DNA of 64,000 nt from Vombatus ursinus (Eukaryota > Chordata > Mammalia > Diprotodontia > Vombatidae): assembly GCF_900497805.2 (NCBI RefSeq), contig NW_020954608.1, forward strand, positions 18,319,236 to 18,383,235. Direction: 5' to 3'. Below the pieces are notes generated by a model, which searched no databases, was not told the DNA's origin, and worked only from the letters and a program-made list of their open reading frames with translations. This document shows, one piece after another, positions 33,755-45,140 of the stretch (its first letter is position 1; every line of letters begins with the position of its first letter). A program made the translations under genes and the position numbers.

Positions 33755-34032
33755 AGTTTCAGGTAGGTAGCTTGTACAGTAGATAGATAAAATGCTGAAA
33801 TTGGAGACAAGCAAGAATGAGTTCAAATTTAGGTTCCTATGCTTACTAGCTGTGCGACCCTGAGAAAATCATGTAACCTCTATCTACCTCATTGTCCTCA
33901 TTTGTAAAATAAGGATAGTGGTAGCACCGGTCTCAGGGTAGATGAGATGCTCTTTGTAAAGCATTTTGCAAATCTTGAAGTGCTATAGGAATGCCATTAT
34001 TACTAATAATATCATCATCATCATCGTCATCC
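33755..34032 (+). repeat. MIR-family SINE, full length, ending in (ATC)n
   Basis: The text ggtaggtagcttgtacagta, gagttcaaatttaggttcct, actagctgtgcgaccctgag, ctcattgtcctcatttgtaa, aataaggatagtggtagcac, tttgtaaagcattttgcaaa and tgccattattactaat runs from head to tail. The 3' end has grown into an ATC tract (34008-34032). Confidence 0.88.
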
Positions 34033-34914
34033 CAAAGTAATATCTGACCTCAACATCAGAAATCCATAGACATAGAGCACTAAAATCTCTTGGAGATAGC
34101 TGAGAACCTAATGCCATCAGTTCTTAAAGATTATCTAGGGACACAATATTTTTTTTTTGAGAAAATAACTAACTGAGATAATTTAGAAAAAAAAATATGT
34201 TGCTAGTTGATTCATTAGTTGTTCATAACCCATTCAGAACTGCAATTAAAAAAAAGATTTTGGATTGGATCCTGTATTGAATTGTCTTCCAGAGTAGAAA
34301 AGGATGATGAATTCTTATTCAGGTTCAGATTTTCTCATGAAGTATTTAGAAGATTGACTGATAGACAGTAAAAAGAAACTGTCTTCTTCTCTACTTCATG
34401 CCTTGATAGTAGAGCCAAAGTAGCATCAGAGCCACATTCTCAGATAAAACCAAAAAGACTAAAGTCTTATTAGCTTAGTAGAGAAAGTTGACCAGTCAGA
34501 TGATTAGTCTGCTGGCTTATGCATCTGACCTCCATCTACCACATTCTTCAACCACTGAATTTTCAACCCCAGCTTCTCCATAATCTAACTGATACCCCTT
34601 ACAGTAGGTGTGTCAGGGCCCTAGTTCAGTGTTTTTTCAAGTTTAAGGTTAGTTTCTTCAAGGTTCCTGCATTCTGAAGCTTTGAATATTATCTAGTACT
34701 AGCAGATAATAGAAATTATTCAAGTAAGATGGGAGGGACAGTGAGAAAAAGTGTCTAATGAACATTTTTTGTTTTACTTCTCCATAGTCCTATCCATTAG
34801 TGTTATCATAGTATATATAAGCAGTTTCCAGAAGTCCCTTATTCAATATTCAATCTCACTTCACATAAGCCTAAGAAATCCTGCTTGGTGGTTTGATAAG
34901 AACTAGATTGCTCA
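34033..34914. other. No recognised feature
   Basis: No repeat or gene recognised in about 0.9 kb. Confidence 0.45.
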
Positions 34915-35190
34915 CTTAATAATGATGATGATGGCTGACATTTGTAAAGAACTTTAAGGTTTGCAAAATTCTGTACATATTTTGTTTCTTCTAATCCTCA
35001 TAACAACCTAGGTAGATAGCTACTATTGGTACACATATTCCTAATTTTACAGATGAGGAAATTGAGTCTAGGAGGGATTAAATGACTCACTCACCATTAC
35101 TTGCTAGTAACTCTCTAGTAACTGTGAGAGTTGGAATTTGATCCCAGCTCTCTATTGACTACATGCCCAGAAGTCTTTTCACTACATCAC
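34915..35190 (-). repeat. MIR-family SINE, antisense, full length
   Basis: The text gctgacatttgtaaagaact, ttaaggtttgcaaaattctg, ctaatcctcataacaaccta, ttttacagatgaggaaattg, actgtgagagttggaatttg and cagaagtcttttcactacat shows tail, core and head. Confidence 0.85.
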
Positions 35191-35384
35191 ACCTCTTGAA
35201 ATTAATTTGGTTGAATAAATACAACCTCCAATTCCCTAGTCCTCTCTACTAAGTGAGCTGCTATTCTGTTTCAGTTGTACGATTGTTATGGGGAATTTGG
35301 CTTTAGTTCTAAATGTTGAATAGGATGACTGAGTATATATCAAGAAATAATGTTATCATGCCACTGTCAAAATTCTTAGGAGAG

Positions 35385-35536
35385 CTTCAGGTCATGAGAG
35401 ACAGCATGGCATAATGTATGGAGGAGGCCAGCTATGAAATCACAAGAATTTGGATTCAAGCTGTGCCTCTGACATGTGTTAGCTTTGTGACATTTGGCAA
35501 GGTTTTTGTTTGTTTGTTTGTTTGTTTGTTTGTTTT
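35385..35536 (+). repeat. SINE head fused to a (TTTG)n tract
   Basis: The text agagacagcatggcataatg, gaatttggattcaagctgtg and gtgacatttggcaaggtttt is a MIR/tRNA-SINE head and middle. (TTTG)n follows at 35504-35536. Confidence 0.6.
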
Positions 35537-35719
35537 ACTTCTAAGTACTCCAGACAAATGTGACTATAAGTTTTGGATAAATTGTCAATCTGCATTCTAC
35601 AGGGAGTTTCTACCCTGAAAGTGTCCTACACAAAGGGAGTTTCCATACTGGAATGTTCCCAGCATCCCCCACTCCCACAAAAGAAATTTTAGGTCAACAA
35701 GTGAACAGCTAAATTCCTT

Positions 35720-35830
35720 AGACATATTTATTAAGCACCTAAAATAAAAGTCATGCAGCAAAATCAAGAAACAGCAAATAATGAGTGTGAGTAGAACATG
35801 GATACCCACAGGATACTAAAACAATTCAAG
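35720..35830 (-). repeat. L2 3' terminus, antisense, diverged
   Basis: The text ttagacatatttattaagca and cctaaaataaaagtcatgca is followed by unreadable divergence. Confidence 0.4.
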
Positions 35831-36149
35831 GATAGCTATTGGGCAGATCTTCTTTGAAGGCAAGAATCACACAAAATAAAAAGGCATGAAGGATATGACT
35901 TCTGTACCATTTGAGGAAGTATCACTCTTAAATAATCTCAGAGAACTCAAAATATCTCATGGGTAAAGCATTATTGGAGAAGGTTCTTTGGGATGTACAA
36001 AGTTCAAGAAAGCATTTTCCAATTCCCTAAAGAATTTATGGTATATTTACAGATACTTTGTCAGGGACCATCTGCCCTACCATTGCTTTCCAAAGTCCTC
36101 AAGGCCTCACCATCTGCCCTGCTAATTTGCTTGTCAGACCCTAAGTACA
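35831..36149. other. No recognised feature
   Basis: Nothing identifiable. A short plus frame (35993-36211) is unrecognised. Confidence 0.45.
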
Positions 36150-36325
36150 ACCTGGCTTTTCTACTTGTTATGAAACTGAACCTTCTTTCATGTGTTGTCA
36201 CACCCAATTAAAATGGGAGCTCCTTGAAAGCAGAGACTCTTCTTTTCTATTTGTATTCCTAGCACTTATCACAGTGCTTAACACATAGTAACTGCTAAAT
36301 ATCTGTTTTTCCACTCCATTTCATT
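36150..36325 (+). repeat. L2 3' terminus, sense
   Basis: The text aaatgggagctccttgaaag, cagagactcttcttttctat, ttgtattcctagcacttatc, acagtgcttaacacatagta and actgctaaatatctg is the classical L2 end. Confidence 0.88.
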
Positions 36326-36334
36326 CCACTTAAC

Positions 36335-36620
36335 TTAAAGACTTCCTATTATGAGCAAAACTCTATACTGGAAATTATGGGGCAAAAAAAAATGATTCAT
36401 GTCTCTTGCACTCAAGGAGCTTACAGTCTGACTGAAAAGGCCAGGCATATACACATCAAAAAAATAACTAACAATACAAATTGGCACATTTTAATTTCTG
36501 AATGAGCAGGATGGACAATAAATCTTCTCAGAGGATGGACAGGTTACTATTGGCTTAGGCAATCAGAAATAGCTACATGGAAAGGTGGAGCTTGCACTAG
36601 CTTTTTAAGGATGAGCATTA
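36335..36620 (-). repeat. L2 3' region, antisense
   Basis: The text gcactcaaggagcttacagt, ctgactgaaaaggccaggca, gaaatagctacatggaaagg and tggagcttgcactagctttt parallels antisense L2. With the sense copy just before it, the two L2 3' ends face each other tail to tail. Confidence 0.65.
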
Positions 36621-37422
36621 GTTACATTTTGATGGCAAGTTGTCCAGATTTCATGTGTTTGGGTTTCCAAACAGACTCTGAGAAATGAAAGTTCTTTCTT
36701 TCCAGGGAATCATCTGGGGGTATTCTTTAGTTCTATTTTTGACTTCACTCTTGTCACACATGCAGTTCATTCATTATTTATTACTTTTTAGCTTTTTAAG
36801 GGGTTGGAGTCAGAACCAAGTATAAATAGAGACATATTCACTGTTATTTCCTGAACATATTTCACATCTGCCTTTTGAAAAGTCATGTTTTGGAGAATGT
36901 AGTGGAAAATTACAGGGGCAAATCCAAACTTCTGGGAATGAACACTGTTATTTAGGAAGGAAGCTTCTGGGATTCACCCTTCACATGATATGACCAGGAG
37001 TTGCTACCCATCTCCTTTTTAAAATCAGTGGAAATCCTTTCATATTCAAAGAGTAAGAAGATGGTCTGAGCATGTGTATAAATCTAATTCTTCATGATTC
37101 AACTACCTAAAAACAGCAAAACCAAAGAAACAACAACAACAAAAAAAAAAAACCCACTAAACTTAGCAAAGCAATTTCCATACAATGCTTTCTATATATC
37201 CCTGAGGGAAAACATAATCACAAAATCAATATGATCAGCATTTAGAATAGGTGATTTTTCCCTCCAGGACTAATACAATTTGTGTAAGCATAAAAACTGT
37301 CATGGGACATGAATGCCTCTGTCCTGCTAATAAGTATTAATTCATTAAAAGAGCTCTCAAGCACATACTACATTTGTCATTGTGGAACGCAGGACATTAC
37401 ACATTTTTGGACACATATTTAT
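36621..37422. other. No recognised feature
   Basis: About 0.8 kb, including an A-rich tract at 37129-37152. No repeat or gene recognised. Confidence 0.45.
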
Positions 37423-37423
37423 A

Positions 37424-37456
<33 letters not shown>
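37423..37456. repeat. (TA)n microsatellite
   Basis: A pure TA run of about 30 bases. Confidence 0.92.
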
Positions 37457-37459
<3 letters not shown>

Positions 37460-37469
37460 TGTATCCACA

Positions 37470-37583
37470 TGATGTTGGGCAAGCCACGTTAGTTCTCTAG
37501 TCTTCCCTTTTCTCCTCAGTAAAATAAAGAGGTTGGGCTTGATGATCTCAAAGGTTCCTCCTATCTCTAAGTCTATGATCCTG
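37470..37583 (+). repeat. MIR3-like SINE 3' half
   Basis: The text gatgttgggcaagccacgtt, cttttctcctcagtaaaata, aagaggttgggcttgatgat, ctcaaaggttcctcctatct and ctaagtctatgatcctgttt is the core and tail. Confidence 0.8.
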
Positions 37584-37684
37584 TTTTTGAATGTAATATA
37601 CTTTTAAGATAATATCCTCAATTATATCAAACTGAGCAGATTCTCAGCCTCTTGATTATTGACCCAGAATGGGAATTTCAGTTT

Positions 37685-37792
37685 AGTCTATCAATCAAAA
37701 AGCACTTCTTAAGTGCCTACTACATGCCAGGTATTGTTCTACATGCTAGGGACACCAACACAGAAAATGAAAGTTCCAGAAGTTTAGTCTTT
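37685..37792 (-). repeat. L2 3' terminus, antisense
   Basis: The text caatcaaaaagcacttctta, agtgcctactacatgccagg, tattgttctacatgctaggg and acaccaacacagaaaatgaa is a clear match. Confidence 0.8.
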
Positions 37793-37820
37793 ATATGTGC
37801 ATACACATGCACATGTGTCC

Positions 37821-37822
<2 letters not shown>

Positions 37823-37852
<30 letters not shown>
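37823..37852. repeat. (CA)n microsatellite
   Basis: A pure CA run of about 28 bases. Confidence 0.95.
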
Positions 37853-37854
<2 letters not shown>

Positions 37855-38300
37855 AAATCTCTGTTTTCTGTCTCTCTCTCTTTCACACAAACACACATAA
37901 TACATACTCTTTCCTCCCCTTGGACACATCTCACTTCCCTTCTTGAGGTATTAAGTACTCTTACCTTTCATCCTATTGCCCTCTAACAAAACTTCTCTGG
38001 AAAGGAAGAATCTGGTGGCAAGCTTATTCATATACAGGTTTACATGATTGATAATTACTTTGATAACTTCTCTGTGGCCTCCAAAAATCTCTTTTTTGGC
38101 TTGAGGTATGAAGTAGCATGTAATTGTGAAATTTCAGGCTAGCCAAATAGGGTAATCTAATATGGTTATGCAGGAAAGTGCAAAAGCATAGCACAGTCCT
38201 ATGAGAATGTCAAAAATGATACAGCTCCAAATGAACTGAGGCTGGAGAAGAATTCTAAGGACAAGAGAGACTGTGTTTGTGCCTCTGTGTGTGTGAGAGA

Positions 38301-38374
<74 letters not shown>

Positions 38375-38594
38375 CTGCTTGGAACAATGGTAGTATATAA
38401 TGAAGAGAATGAAAAATGAAAAACTGCTTGTCTCATTGTGAATGGTATCATCAGGATAGTGAATGTACATGTCATTAGAATCTAAGATGAAAAGGTAAAC
38501 CAGAAGTTGTTCGGGGATACCTTTGGGGCAGTGAAATCCTATTAAAAGAGAATTAAGTCAAAATAAGATAATGCAACATGGAGTAACTACACAA
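37853..38594. other. Unassigned, with a long (GA)n tract at 38293-38372
   Basis: The (GA)n tract is about 80 bases with one GGGA slip. The rest is unassigned. Long minus frames here (LSLSLSLS) are the translated tract. Confidence 0.6.
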
Positions 38595-39185
38595 ATGGTT
38601 TCTTCTGTACATTCTCACTGCTATCACTACTATATGTGCCCTCATTTACCAATCAATTGACCTATGGAAATAGCATCCTAGCAGTCATTTCCACTTCTCC
38701 CCTCTCCTTTCCCATTCATATTTCACTTTACCACCAGACTTATCTCTTTTCTGCAAACTTCTGGTCATGCCATTCTTCTGCTAAAAATAACTCAGTGACT
38801 TCCTATTGCCTATAGAGTAAAGTTCAAACTTCTTATGCTGAAATTTGAGGCCTTCCATAAACACACACTTCCCTATCATTTTTCTTCATCATCTCACCTT
38901 TTATCCTTTATCTCATTATTCCCATTTGTGTAATCAGCCCTCCTGCAAAACTAAACTACCTATGATCTACATCCACAAATGCCAAGTGCTTTCCTACCTC
39001 TGTCACTTTGCTCATGCTATTCCTTATGTTTGTAATCTCTACCCTTTCCTGTCTGGTAAAACTTTACTTTGCCTTTATAGCCCAGCTCAGATGATACCTC
39101 CTCCATGAAACCTACTCTAATTCCCTTTTGTTGCTAGTGACATTTCCCCCTCAAACATTAAAAGATAATTTGCTTATATATCTGA
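38595..39185 (+). repeat. L2 3' region, sense, about 590 bp
   Basis: The text tctggtcatgccattcttct, gacttcctattgcctataga, gtaaagttcaaacttcttat, cctctgtcactttgctcatg, tagcccagctcagatgatac and ctcctccatgaaacctactc follows the L2 3' region for most of its length. Confidence 0.75.
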
Positions 39186-40269
39186 TATTATTATTATTAG
39201 TTTTTTTTAAACATTTGGTGGATTCCCTTAGACCGACCTCCAAAGGGCCAGAACTAGATTTTTTAAAAATTTCAATCCCCATCCCACCCCACCCTTTTCC
39301 CACACACATGAAGTCTACTAGCACATATTTATTCTGCATGCATTTGTTTCACTACACTAAATTCAGAAACTGACACTGAAAGACTGCCAATTATGAAAGT
39401 GGTTTCATATGATGACTCAAACAAAATCTAGGTCAAAAGTGAAGAGATTTGTGATGTGTTCCAGGAAAGGCAGAATTTTGATTGAAAGATCACCATATAA
39501 AAATGTGTGTCCTCACTAATCTAGAGAATTAAGAACTTTTGAAAGTTCTGAGCATGTGCAGAAAGAGGGACCGCTTTTGCAGTATACAGAGTAGTTGGTT
39601 TGGTATGGTTTCTAAAGCACTGGAAACCCCTTCTTGGTCCCCCCCACCACTACCACAAAAACAACAACAACAACAACAAACTTTTCTCCTGTTTTGTTGA
39701 TTGTAAAGTTCCTTAATTGATTTCTTTGATATTAAGGCTTAAACCAAAATAGGGCTTATCCTCTGCTACACTATAAATATAGAGTTGGGAAGCAGGGGAA
39801 ATAAACATCATTAGTTATTTGTACCTGAAGGTGATTATGTTTGTAGGATCCTTTGCTAAAAATTGGTTTGAAGGTTAAGGATGCTAGGATTCTCTAAGAA
39901 GAAAGGAGGCCCAGGGAGGTTAGGGGAGGATAAATGTTAACCAGTGCTAGATCCCAATGACTCCATCCTTGATCTTCAAGTTCCAGACAAATAGATATTC
40001 ATTCAGCTTCATTTACTCATTCATTTTAAAAGCTCCTGAATATTTCCTTTTACCACTTATTTGTTTTTAGGCTAAGGATTTAAAAGTGATTTGTAAATAT
40101 TTTCTTTGTAGATATCAAGAGGGTGTTATAGCTTTACAGAAAGAGGTATGATTACAGGAAATCAATAAGTAAAATCAGTGTTTCTCTAAGACTTAGTAAG
40201 ATTTCCTTAGCCATAAGAAAGAGCCCCTTTCTGTATGAACACACACAATTCTGCCTACCTAATCATCTT
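39186..40269. other. No recognised feature; short (CAA)n at 39653-39679
   Basis: About 1.1 kb. A small ACA repeat is the only structure seen. Confidence 0.45.
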
Positions 40270-40360
40270 CTAGATTAGATTTCGGTCACTGAACATTTAT
40301 TAAGAAATTGCAGTGTGCGGAACACTGAGCTAGGTGCTAGGGAAGATTGAAGGTTTAGTT
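40270..40360 (-). repeat. L2 3' terminus, antisense
   Basis: The text ctgaacatttattaagaaat, tgcagtgtgcggaacactga and gctaggtgctagggaagatt is a clear match. Confidence 0.7.
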
Positions 40361-40574
40361 GTAACAAAACACCAAACTGTGACTCAGTCCAAAGTCTGAA
40401 GTCCTTAGCACCAATATTTTTGGACCAGTTTTATCCATCAGGGAGCCTGATTTCTAAAGGGGGTGGGATTGGCTTCTGTTCTTGCACTGTTTAACTCTTT
40501 ATATTTCTATCCTGGAGCTCTGGGGGAAATCACTAGGTTTGGCTCATGGATAGGAGCTCTCCTGAAAAACAGAG

Positions 40575-40838
40575 AAAGATAGAGAAAGCACAATGAATAG
40601 AGGGCTGGACCTGGAATTAGGAAGACCTTAGTTGAAATCCAGCCTCTGTCACTTACTAGCTGTTTGACCCAGGGCAAATCACTTAACCTTTGTCTACTTC
40701 AGTATTCTTATCTGTAAAACAGGGATAATAATAGTTCCTAACTGCCTGGGTGATAGTGAAGAAAAAAATGAGATTATAAAGTACTTTGTAAACATTAGAG
40801 GGCTATATGTTAGCTATTTTTATTATTGTTATTGTTAA
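40575..40838 (+). repeat. MIR-family SINE, full length
   Basis: The text aagcacaatgaatagagggc, tggaattaggaagaccttag, cagcctctgtcacttactag, ctgtttgacccagggcaaat, gtattcttatctgtaaaaca, gggataataatagttcctaa and aagtactttgtaaacattag runs head to tail. Confidence 0.9.
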
Positions 40839-40894
40839 ATGGGGACAGAAGGCCTGGGAGTGGCAACATCATTGAGACCTTTGGTCCTGCTTCC

Positions 40895-41300
40895 AGGCAG
40901 TCCCCATAGCCATTGTTAAAGGAAGAAATCATTGTGGAGAAAGGACTCACCTTCATTGTTGCTACCAGCAATGGAGTCAGCACTTGTCAGGGAAGTCAAA
41001 CCACCACGACCATCTTGACCACTATCTTCTCTCAAATCCTGATGAAGACAATCCAGGACCCTAACCACAAGAGCCTGACCACAAGTTTCCAGTCTACAAC
41101 CCTTGGACATCATCCTGGAAAGCAACACCTGTGGTGAGACAGCCTGGACACTGCTCATGCAGGTGTTACAGTCACAGCTAGAGAAGACCTAGAAAAGAAA
41201 GTTCTTGCCACCAAAGTCCTTGGCATTGTCAAATAGTTCAACATCCAAAATTGATATCATTTTTCTAGTTTAATGATGTTAAAGAAATATTAACTATCTG
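40895..41300 (+). pseudogene. Truncated processed pseudogene of a Y-box (cold-shock domain) protein, YBX3-like
   Basis: The frame at 41192-41251 reads EKKVLATKVLGIVK, a stop, then FNIQN. This is the start of the cold-shock domain of Y-box proteins (family sequence EKKVLATKVLGTVKWFNVRN), with W turned to a stop (tgg to tag at 41234-41236). Upstream, the frame has a serine/threonine-rich run (TCQGSQTTTTILTT, then IQDPNHKSLTTS) resembling the threonine-rich N-terminus of YBX3 (CSDA/DBPA). Just after, taatgatgttaaagaa resembles the next codons (NDTKE) after a one-base slip. The parent gene is known to have an intron close to there, so intron loss and a processed copy are likely. The rest of the coding region is missing. 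Y-box proteins bind mRNA and single-stranded DNA; this copy cannot. The gene call within the family (YBX3 rather than YBX1 or YBX2) rests on the EKKVLATK spelling and the T-rich start. Confidence 0.72.
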
Positions 41301-41379
41301 TTTTGCTGATGAACTCTGAGGACAATGGAACGTTTCCATCTGACTTGTAGATGAAACCTTCCATATGTATTATTTCCCT

Positions 41380-41505
41380 CATTAGAAAGAGAGTTCTTGA
41401 GAACAGGAATTGTCTTCCTTTTATATTTACATCTCCGTTACTTTGTAAATAGAAAGTGCATAATAATGTTTTAATCAATAAATCATTTTTCATTTTAAGT
41501 GTTTT
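41380..41505 (+). repeat. L2 3' terminus, sense
   Basis: The text agagagttcttgagaacagg, aattgtcttccttttatatt, tagaaagtgcataataatgt and tttaatcaataaatcat follows the L2 end. Confidence 0.65.
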
Positions 41506-41720
41506 ATTTCATTAAATATTACCTAAATTTTTTGACATCCGTTTTTAAAACTTTTGAGTTCCAAATTCTCTCCCTCCCTTCCCCCAACCCCTCCTTGAGA
41601 AGGCAAGCAATTTGATATCAATTACATACATTAAAGTCATGCAAAACATATTTTGATATTAGTCATGTCACAAAAGGAAACAGACAAAAACAGAAGAAAA
41701 GTAAAGTAAGAAAAACATAT

Positions 41721-41864
41721 TTTTTTTGGCAATGTGGGTCAAGTGACTTGTCCAGGGTCACACAGCTAGTAAGTGTCAAGTGTTTGGTCTAAGGTCGGAT
41801 TTGAACTCAGGTCCTCCTGAATTCAGGGCCAGTACTCTTTCCACTGCACCACCTAGCTGCCCCT
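41721..41864 (-). mobile_element. Marsupial tRNA-derived SINE, antisense
   Basis: From a T run (antisense poly(A)) it reads caagtgacttgtccagggtc, acacagctagtaagtgtcaa, ggatttgaactcaggtcctc, ctgaattcagggccagtact and ccacctagctgcccc. The flanks agaaaaacatat and agaaaaatgtat form an imperfect target-site duplication. It lies inside the old antisense L1. Confidence 0.88.
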
Positions 41865-43726
41865 GAGAAAAATGTATTCTTAAATCAGCTTTCAGAGTTC
41901 ATCAGTTCTCTCTTTGAAGGTGGGTAACATTTTTTATCATGGGTACTTTGGAATTTTTTTGGATTGTTGTCTTGATCAGAATGACTGTCTTTCACAATTG
42001 ATCATCCTTATGATATTATTGTTACTATTCTCCTGGTCTAGCTCACTTCACTTTGCAAGAGTTCATATAAATCTTCCTGGATTTTTCTGAAACCAACCTA
42101 TTCATCATTTCTTATAGCAAAATCATAATCATATTCTATTACAATTATATCCCTAATTGGTGGACATCCCCTCGATTTCCAGTTCTTTGCCATCACAAAA
42201 AGACCTACTATAAATATTTTTGTTCAAATATATCCTGTTCCCCTTTCTTTGATCTCTTTTGGATACAGACCTAGTAGTGGTGTTTTTGGGTCAAAGGATA
42301 TGCACAGATTTGTAGCCCTTTAGGCATAGTTTCAAATAATTCTCCAAAATGTTTGGACTAGTTTACAACTCCACCAACAGTGCATTAGTGTCCTATTTTT
42401 CTCCACATCCCCTCCAACATTTGTCATTTTCTTTTTCTATCATGTTAGCCAATCTGATAATTATGAGATAGTATCTCAGAATTGTTTGAACTTGCATTTC
42501 TCTAATCAGTAGTGACTTAGAACATTTTTATGTAACTATTGATAGCTTAGATTTCTTCTTCTGAAAACTGCCTGCTCATATCTTTTCACCATTTATGAAT
42601 TGGGGAATGACTCTTATTTTTATAAATTGGGTCAATTCCCTGTATATTTGAGAGATGAGGCTCTTATCATCAAAACTTGGTGTAAGTTTTCCCCCCAGTT
42701 TCCTGTTTTCCTTCTAATTTTGGCTGCATTACTTTTGTATGCAGAAAAGCCTTTTAATTTCATGTAATGAAAATTACCCATTTTACTTCCTGTGATCCCC
42801 TCTGTCACTTGTTTGGTCATAAAGTCTTCCCTTATCCCTACCTAGATCATGCTCCCCTGATTTACTTATGATATCAACTTTTATGTCTAAATAATTTATC
42901 CATGTTGACCTTATCTAGGTATACATTGTGAGATGTTGGTCTACACCTAGTTTCTGCCAAACTACTTTCCAGTTTTCCCAGTAATTTTTTTTTTTGTCAA
43001 ATGGTGATTCCTTACCCCAAAAGCATGGATCTTTGTGTTTATCAAAAATTAGATTACTTTGGTCATTTATTACTGTGTATTATGGACCTAATCTATTCCA
43101 CTGATCCACCATCCTATTTCTTAGCCAGTACCAGATTGTTTTAATGATTACCACTTTGTAACATAGTTTGAAATCTGGAACTCTAGGATACCTTCCTTTG
43201 CATTTTTTTTCATTGATTCCCCTGATATTCTTGATATTCCCTTGATATTCATTCTTTCAAATCAATTGAATTATTATTTTTCCAGCTCTATAAAATATTT
43301 TTGGTAGTTTGATTGCTATGGCACTGAATAAGTAAATTAACTTAGGTAGAATTGTCATTTATATTATATTGGTTCAGCCTACCCATGAAGAATTGTTTCT
43401 CCAATTGTTTAGATCTGTCTTCATTTGTGTGAAAAGTGTTTTGTAGGGGCAGAGTCAAGATGTCTGAGTGAAAGCAGTGACTTTCTTGAGCTCTCCCCCA
43501 AACCCTTCCAAATACCTGTAAAAAATGGCCCTAAACAAATTCTAAAGCAGCAGAACCCACAAAAAGACAGAGTGAAACAAATTTCCAGCTCAAGACAATC
43601 TGGATGGTTGATTCAAAGGTATATCATGCCGGGCAGAGAGGAGTGCAGTTTGGTGTGGACATGCAGGCCGCAGCGAACCTGGAGCAGACCTCAGAGGACT
43701 GAATTACAGGCAGCTCTGGCAGTTTA

Positions 43727-43804
43727 AATTTTAAACTCAAAAGCATATGGAAGTGATTATTGGTAAATCAAAATGAATTAATAAAAAAAGTTTATTGAAA
43801 AAAA
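43727..43804 (+). mobile_element. L1 3' tail fragment at the left of the copy C patch
   Basis: The text aaattttaaactcaaaagca, tatggaagtgattattggta and an A-rich end matches the L1 terminus at 47266-47340 (aaatttagaactcaaaatct, tgtggaagtaaatactgaaa). Confidence 0.6.
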
Positions 43805-44058
43805 AGACAACTCAAATGCTATCTTCTACATGATGCATTTTCTGATTCCCCTAGGTGCTAGTGCCCTCCCCCCACAATCAACTTGTATCTATCTTGTATA
43901 TACCTTTATATTTATTTGTTGTTTGCCTTGATAAAATGTAAATTCCTTCAGGGCAGAGATTGTTTCATTTTTTTCCTTTATGTCCCCATAACATTTTACA
44001 GTGCCTAAAACCCAGTGGGCATTTAATACATACTTGGTAATTGATTGATTGACATCAT
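43805..44058 (+). repeat. L2 3' terminus, sense, inside copy C
   Basis: The text caaatgctatcttctacatg, atgcattttctgattcccct, aggtgctagtgccctccccc, tgtaaattccttcagggcag, acagtgcctaaaacccagtg and acttggtaattgattgattg is one of the best L2 ends in the window. Confidence 0.9.
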
Positions 44059-44059
44059 T

Positions 44060-44677
44060 GTCTGGAAATAGTTTTCTAGGAAGTGAAATTGTTTTTTCTT
44101 TAATCATTATTCTTTTTATAAATGACCGTTTCCAAAATATGCATGACAGCAGACTTACTTGGTTCTATTTAGACAAATAGGATTTTATATTTAAGATGGT
44201 TTGCCAAGTCCTCAAAATCTCAGTCTTATTCATTATCCCAACTAACTCAAAATAGTTTCAAGGTCTTTGGGCTAAGTTGACCTTTCTTGTCTTTCTGCTT
44301 CAAAAGTACTTCAGTCACATGTATCTGAATGATACCACTAGAAGATCTTAATTCTTTATAAATTTTCAATAATAATCATAAAATTCTAAAATCATTAATT
44401 CTTATAATTTCTTTGATGTGGCTGATGGATAAGGGCCACTGTATTATAATGGTAGTGCTTTAACTTTGGTAAAATATTGTTAACATCATACTTAATAGGT
44501 AATCTCAAAACCTGGCAATTGTTAATTGACCACTTCAGATCAACTTCTACCAGATAATCAAATATTTTAATCAGTCTTTCCTCATCTTTTTGAAATATAT
44601 ATCTAGAGAAATGATCATTCAGGTATACCAATATTTCCATTTAGTTCACATATCAAACCACCTTCTCCATAAACTTA
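44060..44677 (-). mobile_element. Ty3/gypsy-type LTR retrotransposon fossil (reverse transcriptase)
   Basis: On the minus strand an open stretch at 44640-44395 reads MEILVYLNDHFSRYIFQKDE, with LIKIFDYLVEVDLKWSINNC after it. This resembles the RT core of Ty3/gypsy elements from the catalytic 'YLDD' box through 'HLERLEKVFERLEEAGLKLSPSKC'. Similarity to the following RT end and RNase H start seems to continue, broken, toward about 44110. Only part of pol is present and no LTR is seen. It is clearly broken, by several changes, and looks ancient. It sits in the foreign patch of copy C, next to the L2 end. Confidence 0.6.
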
Positions 44678-45140
44678 GAAGGTCAGTGGGAAAAGTCTGT
44701 GACTTCGGTGAGAGAAGGAGCTAGGTCTCAGCCGCAAGTTCCGAGCGAGGCCTCTGAGGCAGCGGCTGCCTCCTGAGCTTCCAGCCCAGGGACTGAGGGG
44801 GAATTGAGTGGCTGATCAGAGGGGGATTGCAAGGATTTCTTTGCCAGACCTGAGGCAGGAATCTCTTGCTCTGCCCATACCTGGATCTGGGTCACAGTTC
44901 TGAGGGGGAGTCCTGGGGCAAGGAGGAGTGCTGGCCTGGTGGAGCTTGTTGTGGCAGTGGAGAGGAAACACCTCGCCCCTTATCACACCACCTTGAAAGA
45001 ACTGAAAATTTACAGGTCCCTAGAAGTTTCTTTGAAAACAGCTGTACAAACCCCAGAAGCTTGGGACAGAACATTCTTCACATTGGAAGCAGACTCTTAC
45101 CTTTACAAAGAGTTTAAAACTCAAGTAATTGGTCAGGATC

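Noticed and set aside
40916-41158. 80-codon minus-strand frame
   Set aside because: It is the antisense shadow of the Y-box retrocopy, whose sense strand gives the recognisable EKKVLATKVLG segment.
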